Notes: generated by a model from the sequence alone, not told the origin. Positions 54,970-63,721 are shown, numbered from the stretch's first letter. The stretch is DNA of 64,000 bases from Bacillota bacterium (GCA_023415055.1 JAEZLZ010000006.1:1-64000), one strand, 5' to 3'. Numbers and translations are program-made.

Positions 54970-56877
54970 ATGAGAAAATTAGCACTTTCCGATGAAATAT
55001 TATTAACCATAGAGAAGCCTGCCCGCTATATCGGCGGAGAGGTAAACATGAAAATTAAGGATCCTTCGAAGGTTGATATCCGATTCTGTATGTGTTTTCC
55101 TGATGTGTATGAGATTGGTATGTCTCACTTGGGGATTCAGATTCTATATGACATGTTCAACCGTAGGGAGGATACCTATTGTGAGCGTGTTTATTCACCT
55201 TGGGTTGACTTGGACAAGCTGATGAGGGAGCGAAACATTCCTCTGTTTGCACTGGAAAGCCAGGACCCTGTAAAGAATTTTGACTTTTTAGGAATCACCC
55301 TGCAATATGAGATGTGCTACACCAATATCCTGCAGGTGCTAGAGCTGTCCGGCATCCCGATTTATGCCAAGGATCGTACGGAGGAGGACCCGATTGTCAT
55401 CGGAGGAGGTCCCTGCAGCTACAATCCGGAACCAATCGCCGATTTCTTCGATTTCTTCTATATCGGAGAAGGAGAAACGGTATATCATGAGATATTAGAT
55501 TCCTATAAGGAATATAAGATGGCTGGTAAATCAAGAAAAGAATATCTGGAACGCGTGGCACAGATCGAAGGAATGTATGTGCCCGCTTTTTATGATGTAA
55601 AATATAAAGAAAATGGCACGATCGCAAGCTTTACGCCAAATAATGAACATGCTCCGAAGACAGTAAAGAAGCAGGTGGAGATGAATTTAAGCGAAACCTA
55701 TTATCCGACTAATCCACTGGTTCCTTTTATTAAAGCAACCCAGGACAGAGTTGTTCTTGAGATCCAGAGAGGTTGTATCCGCGGATGCCGCTTCTGCCAG
55801 GCGGGTATGATTTATCGTCCGACCAGGGAACGAAGCATCGAATATTTGAAGAAATGTGCATACGAGATGCTGTCCTCCACCGGTCATGAGGAGATTTCCC
55901 TAAGCTCCTTAAGCTCCAGTGATTATTCCTGCCTTCAGGAGCTGGTTTATTTTCTGATCGAGGAGTTTGGCTCAAAGGGTGTGAATATCTCGCTCCCGTC
56001 TCTTCGAATTGATGCTTTTGCTCTTGATGTTATGAGCAAGGTACAGGATATACGTAAAAGCAGTCTAACCTTTGCTCCTGAAGCCGGAACACAGAGGTTG
56101 AGAGATGTCATCAATAAGGGATTAACCGAAGAAGCGATTCTTGGTGGTGCTATGAAGGCCTTCCAAAGTGGATGGAATAAGGTTAAGCTGTATTTTATGC
56201 TGGGGCTTCCGACGGAGACAGAAGAGGATGTAGAGGGAATCGCCATCCTCTCGGATCGTATCGCCAGAGAATACTACACTATCCCCAAGGATCAAAGAAA
56301 TGGTAAGGTGAGTATCACCTCCAGTACCTCCTTCTTTGTACCGAAGCCCTTCACTCCTTTCCAATGGTCAAGAATGATTACAGGAGAGGAATATGTGCAG
56401 AAACAGCGATTCCTGAAGGGTAAAATGAGAGACCAGTTAAATGCTAAAAGTATCAAATATAATTGGCATGAGGCAGAGGTTACCGAGCTGGAAGGTGTTT
56501 TTGCTAGAGGAGACCGTAGAGTTGGTAATGCAATCTATGATGCTTATCAGGCAGGATGTCTTTATGATTCCTGGTCGGAGCATTTTAGCTATGATAAATG
56601 GATGAACGCATTTGAGAAAAACGGTATCGATATGTCATTCTACAATGGTAGAGAACGTGATTTGGAAGAGATTCTGCCTTGGGATTTTATCGATGTCGGT
56701 GTAACCAAGGCCTTTCTTTACAGAGAGTATAAGAGAGCCAAGGGAGAGAAAGTAACCCCGAACTGCAGACAAGCCTGTGCAAACTGCGGAGCAAAGGGCT
56801 TCGGTGGAGGCGTCTGTTTTGAAGAGGATCTATGTATGATTGATTTTGAGGAGGTTACTGATGAAGGCAAGAATTAA
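54970..56877 (+). CDS. TIGR03960-family B12-binding radical SAM protein
   Basis: 635 residues. N-terminal B12-binding-like domain (DVYEIGMSHLGIQILYDMFN, ALESQDPVKNFDFLGITLQYE, GGGPCSYNPEPIADFFDFFYIGEGE), then the radical SAM core with EIQRGCIRGCRFCQAGMIYRP (CX3CX2C) and PSLRIDAF, and a C-terminal Cys-rich tail (CRQACANCGAKGFGGGVC). Function unknown but linked to rng and rplU in Clostridia. GAAAGGACAATAG precedes the ATG. Overlaps the next gene by 17 bases. Confidence 0.9.
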   Translation: MRKLALSDEILLTIEKPARYIGGEVNMKIKDPSKVDIRFCMCFPDVYEIGMSHLGIQILYDMFNRREDTYCERVYSPWVDLDKLMRERNIPLFALESQDPVKNFDFLGITLQYEMCYTNILQVLELSGIPIYAKDRTEEDPIVIGGGPCSYNPEPIADFFDFFYIGEGETVYHEILDSYKEYKMAGKSRKEYLERVAQIEGMYVPAFYDVKYKENGTIASFTPNNEHAPKTVKKQVEMNLSETYYPTNPLVPFIKATQDRVVLEIQRGCIRGCRFCQAGMIYRPTRERSIEYLKKCAYEMLSSTGHEEISLSSLSSSDYSCLQELVYFLIEEFGSKGVNISLPSLRIDAFALDVMSKVQDIRKSSLTFAPEAGTQRLRDVINKGLTEEAILGGAMKAFQSGWNKVKLYFMLGLPTETEEDVEGIAILSDRIAREYYTIPKDQRNGKVSITSSTSFFVPKPFTPFQWSRMITGEEYVQKQRFLKGKMRDQLNAKSIKYNWHEAEVTELEGVFARGDRRVGNAIYDAYQAGCLYDSWSEHFSYDKWMNAFEKNGIDMSFYNGRERDLEEILPWDFIDVGVTKAFLYREYKRAKGEKVTPNCRQACANCGAKGFGGGVCFEEDLCMIDFEEVTDEGKN

Positions 56878-57694
56878 ATTTCAGAAATATGGTTCGATGA
56901 AATTCGTCGGTCATCTGGATGTGATGAGATATTTTCAAAAGGTGTTTCGTCGTGCGGGAATTGACAATGAATATAGTAAGGGCTTCAGCCCTCATCAGAT
57001 TATGTCCTTTGCAGCGCCTCTCGGAGTAGGACTGACCAGCGATGGTGAATATCTGGATATTCAGCTGTTAAGCGCAGATGCACCGGAGGTCATGATTGAA
57101 CGCATCAATTCTGCGATAACGGAAGGCTTTCGTGTGATCGGGTATCACCCTTTGCTGGAGGCAGAGCCAAATACCAAAACGGTGACAGCAATGTCCCTGG
57201 TTAACTCAGCAGATTATCTGGTATCCTTAAAGGACGGATATGAAATCGGTGGAGTGATTACGATAAAGGAAAGCTTTGTCAATGCATTTACAAAGTTTTT
57301 GCAGTCAGAGGAGATCGTCATCGGTAAGAAAACGAAGAAGAGTGAAAAGGATGTTGATATCAAGCCGATGATCACACTTGTTGCTTTTGAGGAAGAGGAG
57401 TACGAGACAAAGAGAAGAGAAAAACTGGAGGAGCACCTTCGGACGCCGGAGGCACAGGCAAATTTCGTTAAGCCGGCAAGCAAGGCAGAAGTCTATGAGA
57501 ACGGTATTAAGGTATATCTTCAGCTTGATACCGGCAGCGCCTCCAATCTAAAGCCGGAGCTTGTCATGGAGGCATTCTATGAAGCTTTAGGTATCGAATA
57601 TAATCCGTTTGCATGGCAGTCCCATCGATTGGAAGTGTATACCAGAAATATCGAAACGGGAAAGCTTGCAGGACTGGATCAGGTTGACCGCTAA
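56861..57694 (+). CDS. TIGR03936/DUF2344-family protein
   Basis: 277 residues. Starts MKARIKFQKYGSMKFVGHLD, the conserved opening of the DUF2344 family, with RRAGIDNEYSKGFSPHQIMSFA. In other genomes this domain is the C-terminal part of, or adjacent to, TIGR03960 radical SAM proteins. It resembles a substrate- or RNA-handling partner, but the function is not established. ATG 56861 has GAGGAGG six bases upstream. It overlaps the radical SAM gene. Confidence 0.9.
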   Translation: MKARIKFQKYGSMKFVGHLDVMRYFQKVFRRAGIDNEYSKGFSPHQIMSFAAPLGVGLTSDGEYLDIQLLSADAPEVMIERINSAITEGFRVIGYHPLLEAEPNTKTVTAMSLVNSADYLVSLKDGYEIGGVITIKESFVNAFTKFLQSEEIVIGKKTKKSEKDVDIKPMITLVAFEEEEYETKRREKLEEHLRTPEAQANFVKPASKAEVYENGIKVYLQLDTGSASNLKPELVMEAFYEALGIEYNPFAWQSHRLEVYTRNIETGKLAGLDQVDR

Positions 57695-57716
57695 GTAGTC
57701 AAGAATATAGTGAAGT

Positions 57717-57819
57717 GAATATCATGCCCAGGCATCCACCTGGCTTGCCTTTCCCTCATGCGGGATAGGACTCCGCATTCGGCCGGTCAGCGCCATCAGC
57801 ATACCCAGGCATGATATTC
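57717..57819. repeat. multi-arm palindromic element before rng
   Basis: GAATATCATGCC (57717-57728) pairs with GGCATGATATTC (57808-57819). Inside, CCAGG/CCTGG (57728-57732/57739-57743) and ATGCGG/CCGCAT (57758-57763/57773-57778) form two arms; a GGC-N8-GCC arm is possible next. The core is GC-richer than the neighbours. No coding capacity. Confidence 0.65.
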
Positions 57820-57938
57820 TATCAACACTACGATTGGTCTAAACCTGTAGGAGGATCATATTGTCAAGGGTGGATGAACAATTGTTTTGCGTGATGCTTA
57901 TAGATACATAAGATACTGCATACTGGAGAGGAGCAGGG

Positions 57939-59168
57939 ATGGAAAACAAGCTTGTAATAACAAAAAATGAAAATACAATTATTTCTGCTGCTTTTGAAGG
58001 AAAGGACTTGGTACAGGTCTCCTTAAACGCTTCGGAAGAGGATAGTATCTTAGGAAATATCTATCTTGGTAAGGTTAAGAATATCGTCAAAAACATCAAT
58101 GCAGCCTTTATAGAAATCGCTGACGGAAGAATGTGTTACTATTCCTTGGGTGAGAATCTTTATCCGATTCAGGTATCGGAGCAGGAGTACAAAAGAGAAG
58201 ATGCTAAGTTAAAAGAAATCAAGGTAAAAATCGGTGATGAGCTTATTGTTCAAGTCGTAAAGGAGGATGTAAAGACCAAAGCACCAGTCGTCAGCAGTAA
58301 TCTGAACTTTACGGGGAAGTATGTTGCTTTGACATATGGTAAGCCTGCGGTGGGAGTATCCTCCAAGATTCAAGATGAGAAGGAACGACAGCGGCTGAAA
58401 AATATTGCAAAGAGCCATCAACGAAAAGAATATGGCTTTATTATCCGTACAAATGCGGCATATATCCCGGAGGATGTAATTGTAGGCGAGATGAGGAAGC
58501 TGATCGAAGCATATGAGAATATTCGAAGATATGGTGTTCATAAAAGTTGCTTTTCCTTGATTTACCGGACACCAATGAATTATATCTGCGATATTCGGGA
58601 CAGCTATTCAGAAAATGTAAATGAGTTTATTACGGATGATGCTGAGTTATATGAGAACATCAAGGTGTTTCTTGAAACGTATCAGCCGGAGGATCTTGGT
58701 AAGCTGCGCTACTATCAAGATGCAACTTTAAGTTTGACTAGTCTCTATGGATTGAACGATCGCCTGACTGATGCGGTTCGTCCTATGGTTTGGCTGAAAT
58801 CGGGTGGCTCTCTGGTGATTCAGCCAACGGAAGCATTAACCGTGATTGATGTCAATACCGGAAAAGCAGTAGCAGGTAAGAAACAAGTTCAGGAGACCTT
58901 TCTTAAGGTGAATCGGGAAGCAGCAAAGGAGATTGCCAGACAGATACGACTTCGAAATCTCTCCGGAATCATCATTATAGATTTTATTGACATGGAACTC
59001 AAGAAGGATAAAGAGTTACTTATGTCGGAGTTGGAGGAGTATTTTAAGAAGGATCCGGTGAAGACAACGCTGGTCGATATGACTGCTCTGGGCCTGGTAG
59101 AGGTAACCCGTAAGAAGGTACGTAAACCCTTACATGAACAACTGGAAGAGGTGAAGCGTCATATATGA
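57939..59168 (+). CDS. rng: ribonuclease E/G family protein (RNase G-like)
   Basis: 409 residues, shorter than E. coli RNase G. S1-like RNA-binding segment (ILGNIYLGKVKNIVKNINAAFIEIADG), then the catalytic domain with TVIDVNTGKAVAGK and NREAAKEIARQIRLRNLSGIIIIDFIDM carrying the two metal-binding Asp residues. The zinc-link Cys pair of RNase E/G is not seen at the shortened C-terminus. An endonuclease for rRNA or mRNA processing. GAGAGGAGCAGGG precedes the ATG. ATGA overlap with ybaK. Confidence 0.9.
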   Translation: MENKLVITKNENTIISAAFEGKDLVQVSLNASEEDSILGNIYLGKVKNIVKNINAAFIEIADGRMCYYSLGENLYPIQVSEQEYKREDAKLKEIKVKIGDELIVQVVKEDVKTKAPVVSSNLNFTGKYVALTYGKPAVGVSSKIQDEKERQRLKNIAKSHQRKEYGFIIRTNAAYIPEDVIVGEMRKLIEAYENIRRYGVHKSCFSLIYRTPMNYICDIRDSYSENVNEFITDDAELYENIKVFLETYQPEDLGKLRYYQDATLSLTSLYGLNDRLTDAVRPMVWLKSGGSLVIQPTEALTVIDVNTGKAVAGKKQVQETFLKVNREAAKEIARQIRLRNLSGIIIIDFIDMELKKDKELLMSELEEYFKKDPVKTTLVDMTALGLVEVTRKKVRKPLHEQLEEVKRHI

Positions 59169-59635
59169 TCAAGACGAATGTAATGCGACTGTTAGATCAG
59201 GCAGGTATCGCATATAAAGCAATGGAATATGAAGTAGATGAGAATAATTTAGGCGGTGAGCATGTGGCAGAGCTAATCGCAATGCCTCCGGAGCAGGTGT
59301 TCAAAACTTTAGTCACGAAGGGTGAGAAGAAGGGAATCGTAGTTTTCTGTATCCCAGTGAATCTGGAGTTGAATCTAAAGAAGGCGGCCACTGTGCTTGG
59401 AGATAAAAAGATCGAGCTCCTTCCGGTAAAAGAACTGCTGGCGACGACCGGTTATATCCGCGGAGGCTGTTCCCCCATCGGTATGAAGAAGAAATTTCCC
59501 ACCTATATGGACGAGACGGCGATTCTCTTTGACGAGATTACAGTCAGCGCCGGAATCAGAGGTTGCCAGTTATGCATCCCGAGAGAGTCACTGGTCAATT
59601 ATATTGAAGCAGAATTATGTGATATTACAGAATAG
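59165..59635 (+). CDS. ybaK: Cys-tRNA(Pro)/Cys-tRNA(Cys) deacylase YbaK
   Basis: 156 residues. YbaK/EbsC family: MRLLDQAGIAYKAMEYE, PPEQVFKTLVTKGEKKGIVVFCIP (catalytic Lys region), and GYIRGGCSPIGMKKKFPTYMDE. It hydrolyses mischarged Cys-tRNA(Pro) in trans. It overlaps the rng stop by four bases, so translation is coupled. A terminator follows. Confidence 0.93.
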   Translation: MIKTNVMRLLDQAGIAYKAMEYEVDENNLGGEHVAELIAMPPEQVFKTLVTKGEKKGIVVFCIPVNLELNLKKAATVLGDKKIELLPVKELLATTGYIRGGCSPIGMKKKFPTYMDETAILFDEITVSAGIRGCQLCIPRESLVNYIEAELCDITE

Positions 59636-59691
59636 AAAGTAGGATTACTATCATCCAATACAGTAAGTCAATACATTAATCAGAACAAATA

Positions 59692-59750
59692 ACCCCTTGG
59701 CGAATTGTGCAGCATATCAATCAAATGCGAACCATCGTCAAGGGGTTTTT
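59692..59750. terminator. terminator after ybaK
   Basis: ACCCCTTG (59692-59699) pairs with CAAGGGGT (59739-59746); CG/CG pair inside; TTTTT follows. It lies between converging units. Confidence 0.8.
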
Positions 59751-59769
59751 CTAAAAATTATTATGCTGA

Positions 59770-60585
59770 TTAACTGCTGGCACTTTTGTAATGTTTTAAC
59801 CCAAAGCGCCAGAACCATAGAGTAAAGAACGTGAATAGAATCACAACAAAAATCCCATAAATCAGCTCCGGAAAAGTTAATTTTCCGGCAATCAGCTCGG
59901 TGGGATAGGTAGCCATAATACCATAAGGAAGAAAGAAGTAAAAGATAATCTTGTACACGCCCTGAAACAGAGTACCGGGTACCTTCATACACAATTCCAG
60001 CATGGTATCACTCATCCGTGCAAGATTACCCGCTTGGATCGTAAAGAATGGGATGGTACGGGTGATCACCTGCAGATCATACCAAAGCAGAGTCATAATC
60101 AGTACCAAGGCGAAGTAAGCAAGAAGGGTTTGAAATGTGATACTGATTTTTGCCTGTTTTACACCATACAGAATTAAGACGATACTAGCGATCGCAAGAG
60201 GCACAGAACCGGGATCCACACTTTCAAAGGATAAGCGGAGGAGTGGATTTACGGGCTTTGTTAGATAATGATCCAGGTCACCGTTCTTTATTTTATTCGG
60301 GATATCATTCGTTCCGAAGAAAAAGATAATCATATTCAATGCATTGATTAGGGAAAAGGTTCCGATGAAGATGATCATCTCTCCACCGGACCAACCTCCG
60401 ATTGAGTCCACTTTAGCATAGATTGCCTGGTAGAATAGAATCTGCATCAAAAATAAGGTACCATCCACAAAGAAAGCCCCGAAGAAGGACAGACGAAAGA
60501 CCATCAGTCTTGACAGCTTCATTCGGATGAGTGCGCCGAGGAAACTCAAATTAGAACTCTTATTTTTATTTGATTCTCTGTTCAT
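59770..60585 (-). CDS. ABC-2 family permease, second subunit
   Basis: 271 residues, six hydrophobic segments. FGTNDIPNKIKNGDLDHYLTKPVNPLLRL is the signature region of ABC-2 permeases of the PF06182 type, which usually come as two paralogous subunits with one ATPase. Starts at 60585 with GGGGTGGGA upstream; it shares one base with the stop of the preceding permease. Substrate unknown; this exporter class often handles lipids, bacteriocins or antibiotics. Confidence 0.87.
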   Translation of the reverse strand: MNRESNKNKSSNLSFLGALIRMKLSRLMVFRLSFFGAFFVDGTLFLMQILFYQAIYAKVDSIGGWSGGEMIIFIGTFSLINALNMIIFFFGTNDIPNKIKNGDLDHYLTKPVNPLLRLSFESVDPGSVPLAIASIVLILYGVKQAKISITFQTLLAYFALVLIMTLLWYDLQVITRTIPFFTIQAGNLARMSDTMLELCMKVPGTLFQGVYKIIFYFFLPYGIMATYPTELIAGKLTFPELIYGIFVVILFTFFTLWFWRFGLKHYKSASS

Positions 60586-61379
60586 CAAATTCCCACCCCG
60601 TCATATCTGACGCGCAGCCTTCTATAAGTAGTTTTGTTGACTTGATTAAATAGGATGATCCATACCAGAAGAATAAGTATTCCAGGTCCGGCCTCATCAG
60701 CCTCTCTTCCAATTAATAGCATGGATGGAAGATAGGAAAGGTAATAAAACGGGAAGAAACGCATAATTTGAAGCACCGACTCTGGAAGCAGGGACAAAGG
60801 TACTAAGGTACCCGCAATAAATGCAATGATGTTACTTTTAATCATCAGAAACAAATAAATGTCCTGAAATTTAAGTGTCAGTAATCCCAGAAAGTAATTC
60901 AACTGTATCATAAAGAGCAATCCCAGTACGGTCATAAGGACTGCAGCAAATATTACCCATGGATTCGTCGCAAAGGTAAAATCAATTCCGAAGATAAAGA
61001 TCCATACGACGGCAGCCATTAGGTTAAAAATCAGATAGAATATCGATGCTCCGGCTGTCTGGGCAAGAAAATAACCCTGGATATTCACCGGAATTACCAT
61101 ATATTTTGAAAAGGTACCGGTACGAATTCGGTCACTCAGCTCACCGCTTACTTTGTCGGACATATCAAGCTGTGATAAAAATGAGTTGATAATGTAGTAG
61201 GAGAGCATGGAATCAAAGGTAAAACCGGCAACCATATTACGCTGTGCAAAGATCCCCTTCCATAAGATAAATGCGAATAATATTTTAGCAACCGTAAAGA
61301 CAACATTTACTGCGATATCAAAACGCCAGGCTAATTGTGCTTTAAAGGTAATCTTCGTTATTTCCAGATATTTATTCAT
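60585..61379 (-). CDS. ABC-2 family permease, first subunit
   Basis: 264 residues, six hydrophobic segments, with SGELSDRIRTGTFSKYMVIPVNIQGYFLAQT equivalent to the signature loop of its partner. It begins within the last four bases of the ATPase gene (ATGA) and ends at the partner's start, so all three are one translational unit. Confidence 0.87.
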   Translation of the reverse strand: MNKYLEITKITFKAQLAWRFDIAVNVVFTVAKILFAFILWKGIFAQRNMVAGFTFDSMLSYYIINSFLSQLDMSDKVSGELSDRIRTGTFSKYMVIPVNIQGYFLAQTAGASIFYLIFNLMAAVVWIFIFGIDFTFATNPWVIFAAVLMTVLGLLFMIQLNYFLGLLTLKFQDIYLFLMIKSNIIAFIAGTLVPLSLLPESVLQIMRFFPFYYLSYLPSMLLIGREADEAGPGILILLVWIILFNQVNKTTYRRLRVRYDGVGI

Positions 61380-62362
61380 GCCATCACCTCGCTTTTATCA
61401 TTATAGATACGCTCCACTACATTGCCGATGTCTTCTTCTTCAATTGAGATGTCCTTTAGTTCGTAACGACTAAGAACATCCTTTAATAATTCCTGTGCCT
61501 GCTCCTTTTTTACCAACAAGGATATTTTATAGAGCGATTCTTCGAGTACTATATGTTCCTGATTTAAGGAACAGCGTTCCTCATTCTCAAGTGAAATGGT
61601 GACCTTTTTATGGGTCTGATATTTTGTAAATAACTGATCGGTATCTCCATCATAGAGCTTAGTACCGCCGTTAATAACGACACAACGTTTACATAATGAT
61701 TTTATGTCTTCCATATAATGCGAGGTCAGTAATATGGTAGTTCCTTTTGTCTCATTTACCTCTTTCAGAAATCCGCGAATCTGCTTCTGAGCAATAGCAT
61801 CGAGGCCGATGGTCGGTTCATCAAGAAATAAGAGCTTTGGATTGTGAAGCAGAGCAACGATCAGTTCCATTTTCATACGTTCACCGAGAGAAAGGGTACG
61901 TACCGGAACATCTAAGAGATCCGATACAGAAAAGAGCTTTACAAAATAGTTCAAATTCTCTTGATACTCGTCCTCAGGGATATGGTATAATTCCTTGAAA
62001 AGCAGGAAAGTATCTGCGGCTGATAGTTCAAGAAACAGCTGACTTTTTTGTCCCATAACAACGGCGTATTGCTGCTTAAAGGAGTTCTCCAGTTTATTCG
62101 GATAATGCCCGGCCACATATATCTCACCGGAAGAAGGTGCGATGATACCCGTAAGCATCTTAACTAGTGTGGTCTTTCCTGCACCATTCGGTCCGATCAG
62201 TCCGATAAACTCTCCCTCATTAACACTCAGATCAAAATCTGCTACGGCTATTTTTGTAATGAACTTCCGACGAAACAGAGATTTTATACTACCCTTCAGT
62301 CCTGGTTCCTTGGTAAAGCTCTGATAAGTTTTTGTGAGATTTTTTGTCTCAATGATATTCAT
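61376..62362 (-). CDS. ABC transporter ATPase
   Basis: About 328 residues. Walker A GPNGAGKTTLVKML, signature TLSLGERMKMEL, Walker B LLFLDEPTIGLD, H-loop TSHYMED. A long N-terminal region with SFTKEPGLKGSIKSLFRRKF is typical of ATPases paired with PF06182 permeases. The C-terminal 90 residues form an extra domain of unknown role. Start at 62362 (GAAAGGA upstream); an in-frame start at 62440 lies in a leader hairpin. Confidence 0.9.
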   Translation of the reverse strand: MNIIETKNLTKTYQSFTKEPGLKGSIKSLFRRKFITKIAVADFDLSVNEGEFIGLIGPNGAGKTTLVKMLTGIIAPSSGEIYVAGHYPNKLENSFKQQYAVVMGQKSQLFLELSAADTFLLFKELYHIPEDEYQENLNYFVKLFSVSDLLDVPVRTLSLGERMKMELIVALLHNPKLLFLDEPTIGLDAIAQKQIRGFLKEVNETKGTTILLTSHYMEDIKSLCKRCVVINGGTKLYDGDTDQLFTKYQTHKKVTISLENEERCSLNQEHIVLEESLYKISLLVKKEQAQELLKDVLSRYELKDISIEEEDIGNVVERIYNDKSEVMA

Positions 62363-62407
62363 GTAGTATTCGTTCCTTTCAAATAAGTCATAATATGAAT
62401 CAGAAAG

Positions 62408-62470
62408 CCCGCAGTACAACCTCTGCCTAACCTGTAACAATTACAGATTCAGATTCTGCTCCTGCGGGCA
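62408..62470 (-). terminator. hairpin upstream of the ABC operon (possible attenuator)
   Basis: GCCCGCAG (62408-62415) pairs with CTGCGGGC (62463-62470); CTGTAA-TTG-TTACAG pairs inside. On the minus strand TTTCT follows the stem, 46 bases before the ATPase start. Confidence 0.5.
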
Positions 62471-62544
62471 TATAATAATATCCATAATAAACCGAGATTT
62501 CTCTTATGGGAGTGTGCACCCAATTGCGAACTAAGGCTTGTAAT

Positions 62545-62592
62545 ACGAAGTGCTTTTTATTCGTGACTTTCATAGGACCCAATTTCGGTGAA
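62545..62592. repeat. dispersed palindrome, degenerate copy E
   Basis: CGAAGTGCTTTTTATTCGTG resembles the right half of hairpin 1 in copy D; TTTCATAGGA then AATTTCGGTGAAAC resembles hairpin 2. Rearranged and decayed. Confidence 0.45.
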
Positions 62593-62721
62593 ACAAGATG
62601 AATTAATAAATTAATTCACTTGTCATGAATAAAAAATCGTGACAAAGAATGCCACGACTCGCATTTTACTCGGATTCGATGGTTTTGAAGCAATCTGTAA
62701 GGCAGATGGTAAAAAAAGCAA

Positions 62722-62867
62722 CAAAAATAAAGCGGATATCTCCGCAAGCAACACCGACATTTTGTTAATATAGGCTAGCTTTATTGCTGCATCACCACAA
62801 CTATTGAGTTGTAACCTCCATTACAGACACACTTAACAAACAAACCATCCTCTCTTTTTTTATGATA
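62722..62867 (-). ncRNA. candidate small RNA
   Basis: On the minus strand a consensus promoter (TTGACA 62902-62897, 17 bases, TATAAT 62879-62874) is followed by about 145 nt and a terminator GCGGA-gata-TCCGC with TTTATTTTT. The body includes hairpin ACAACT-CAAT-AGTTGT near 62795-62810. No frame with a ribosome binding site. It might instead be an attenuated leader of the ABC operon 360 bases downstream. Confidence 0.45.
62723..62745 (-). terminator. terminator of the candidate sRNA
   Basis: On the minus strand GCGGAGATATCCGC (plus 62732-62745), then TTTATTTTT. A second run of T follows after GTTGC. Confidence 0.6.
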
Positions 62868-62873
62868 AGTTAA

Positions 62874-62902
62874 ATTATAGTTACTTTATGCTATGATGTC
62901 AA
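62874..62902 (-). promoter_or_regulatory. consensus promoter on the minus strand
   Basis: TTGACA (62902-62897), 17-base spacer, TATAAT (62879-62874). Drives transcription towards the ABC operon. Confidence 0.8.
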
Positions 62903-63043
62903 TAAATTACTAGGAAAATTATATGGAATGGAAGCGTTGTATGGAAGCGTTTCGTACTTATTTGACAGCTTACTATGGATAGCATATAATCAGAGGGTAT
63001 GGGACGAGATTCTTACTATTGGATGGAAAGGCAAGGGAAAACA

Positions 63044-63514
63044 ATGAGAAGACAGGACAGAGAGATAAGTGATAGGAATGAAATAGTTGGTGTTATGAAG
63101 AAATGTGACGCTTGTCATGTCTCTTTCCATAATGACGACTACCCCTATGTTATTACCCTAAACTTCGGCGTGAGCTACGACGGGGAAACGATAAAGCTGT
63201 ATTTTCATTCAGCCAAGGAAGGAACCAAGCTTGACCTGCTTCGTAAGAATTCGAAGGTGGCCTTTGCGATGGATTGTAATCATAATCTTGTTATGCGAGA
63301 TAACGGTTCCTGCACCATGGAATATGAGAGTGTCTGCGGTAACGGAACACTGCGCCTCGTCGAGGAGGGCGAGAAGGTATCCGGACTCACTGCAATTATG
63401 GAGCAGTATCACGGTGAAAATGAATGTAATTTCCCGGAGCAGGTACTTAAGATGACAGAAGTGATGGAGCTTACGGTAAACGAGATTACCGGCAAAAGGT
63501 TGAAGAAGGGTTAG
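63044..63514 (+). CDS. pyridoxamine 5'-phosphate oxidase-family (NimA-like) flavoprotein
   Basis: 156 residues, split-barrel flavin-binding fold: MRRQDREISDRNEIVGVMKKCDACH, YPYVITLNFGVSYDGETIKLYFHSAKEGTKLDLL, VAFAMDCNH. It resembles the nitroimidazole-resistance NimA-like group of PNPOx-fold proteins common in anaerobes, rather than true PdxH. ATG 63044 follows AAGGG; the ATG at 62999 would be very close to its purine run. Substrate unknown. Confidence 0.85.
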   Translation: MRRQDREISDRNEIVGVMKKCDACHVSFHNDDYPYVITLNFGVSYDGETIKLYFHSAKEGTKLDLLRKNSKVAFAMDCNHNLVMRDNGSCTMEYESVCGNGTLRLVEEGEKVSGLTAIMEQYHGENECNFPEQVLKMTEVMELTVNEITGKRLKKG

Positions 63515-63563
63515 GATGAAGAAAAGTAGTATGTTTTTATGATGATTCTGGAAATAATATTAT

Positions 63564-63592
63564 TTGACAAATATATTCATCTGTGATATTAT
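63564..63592 (+). promoter_or_regulatory. rplU promoter
   Basis: TTGACA (63564-63569), 17-base spacer, TATTAT (63587-63592) with TGA upstream of the -10. Confidence 0.85.
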
Positions 63593-63598
63593 AACTTA

Positions 63599-63721
63599 GT
63601 GTGCCGCACAACGAGGTAAAAGCTCTATATGAAACGTACTATTTTAGTAATATATTATTCGAATAGGTTGTTTCGATATAGGCACCGTAGTTGGCGAGTA
63701 ATGATAATAGGAGGTGCCAAT
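63599..63721 (+). promoter_or_regulatory. rplU leader (L21 leader-like)
   Basis: GGCACC (63681-63686) can pair with GGTGCC (63713-63718), burying part of the AGGAGG site at 63709-63714. The same GGCAC can instead pair with GTGCC at 63601-63605. These two pairings exclude each other. L21 leaders are known in Firmicutes; the match to the known motif is not tested. Confidence 0.6.

Larger units (their letters stand above)
62363..63043. other. 681-base gap between the ABC operon and the PNPOx gene
   Basis: Holds the attenuator-like hairpin, a degenerate palindrome copy (62545-62592), a hairpin at 62592-62622 (GAATTAAT/ATTAATTC), the candidate sRNA with promoter and terminator, and the PNPOx upstream region. 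Short overlapping frames occur but none has a ribosome binding site. Confidence 0.7.

Noticed and set aside
62623..62760. 45-codon hydrophobic frame on the minus strand, resembling a type I toxin
   Set aside because: No ribosome binding site, and its hydrophobic part is encoded by the T-rich terminator of the candidate sRNA.
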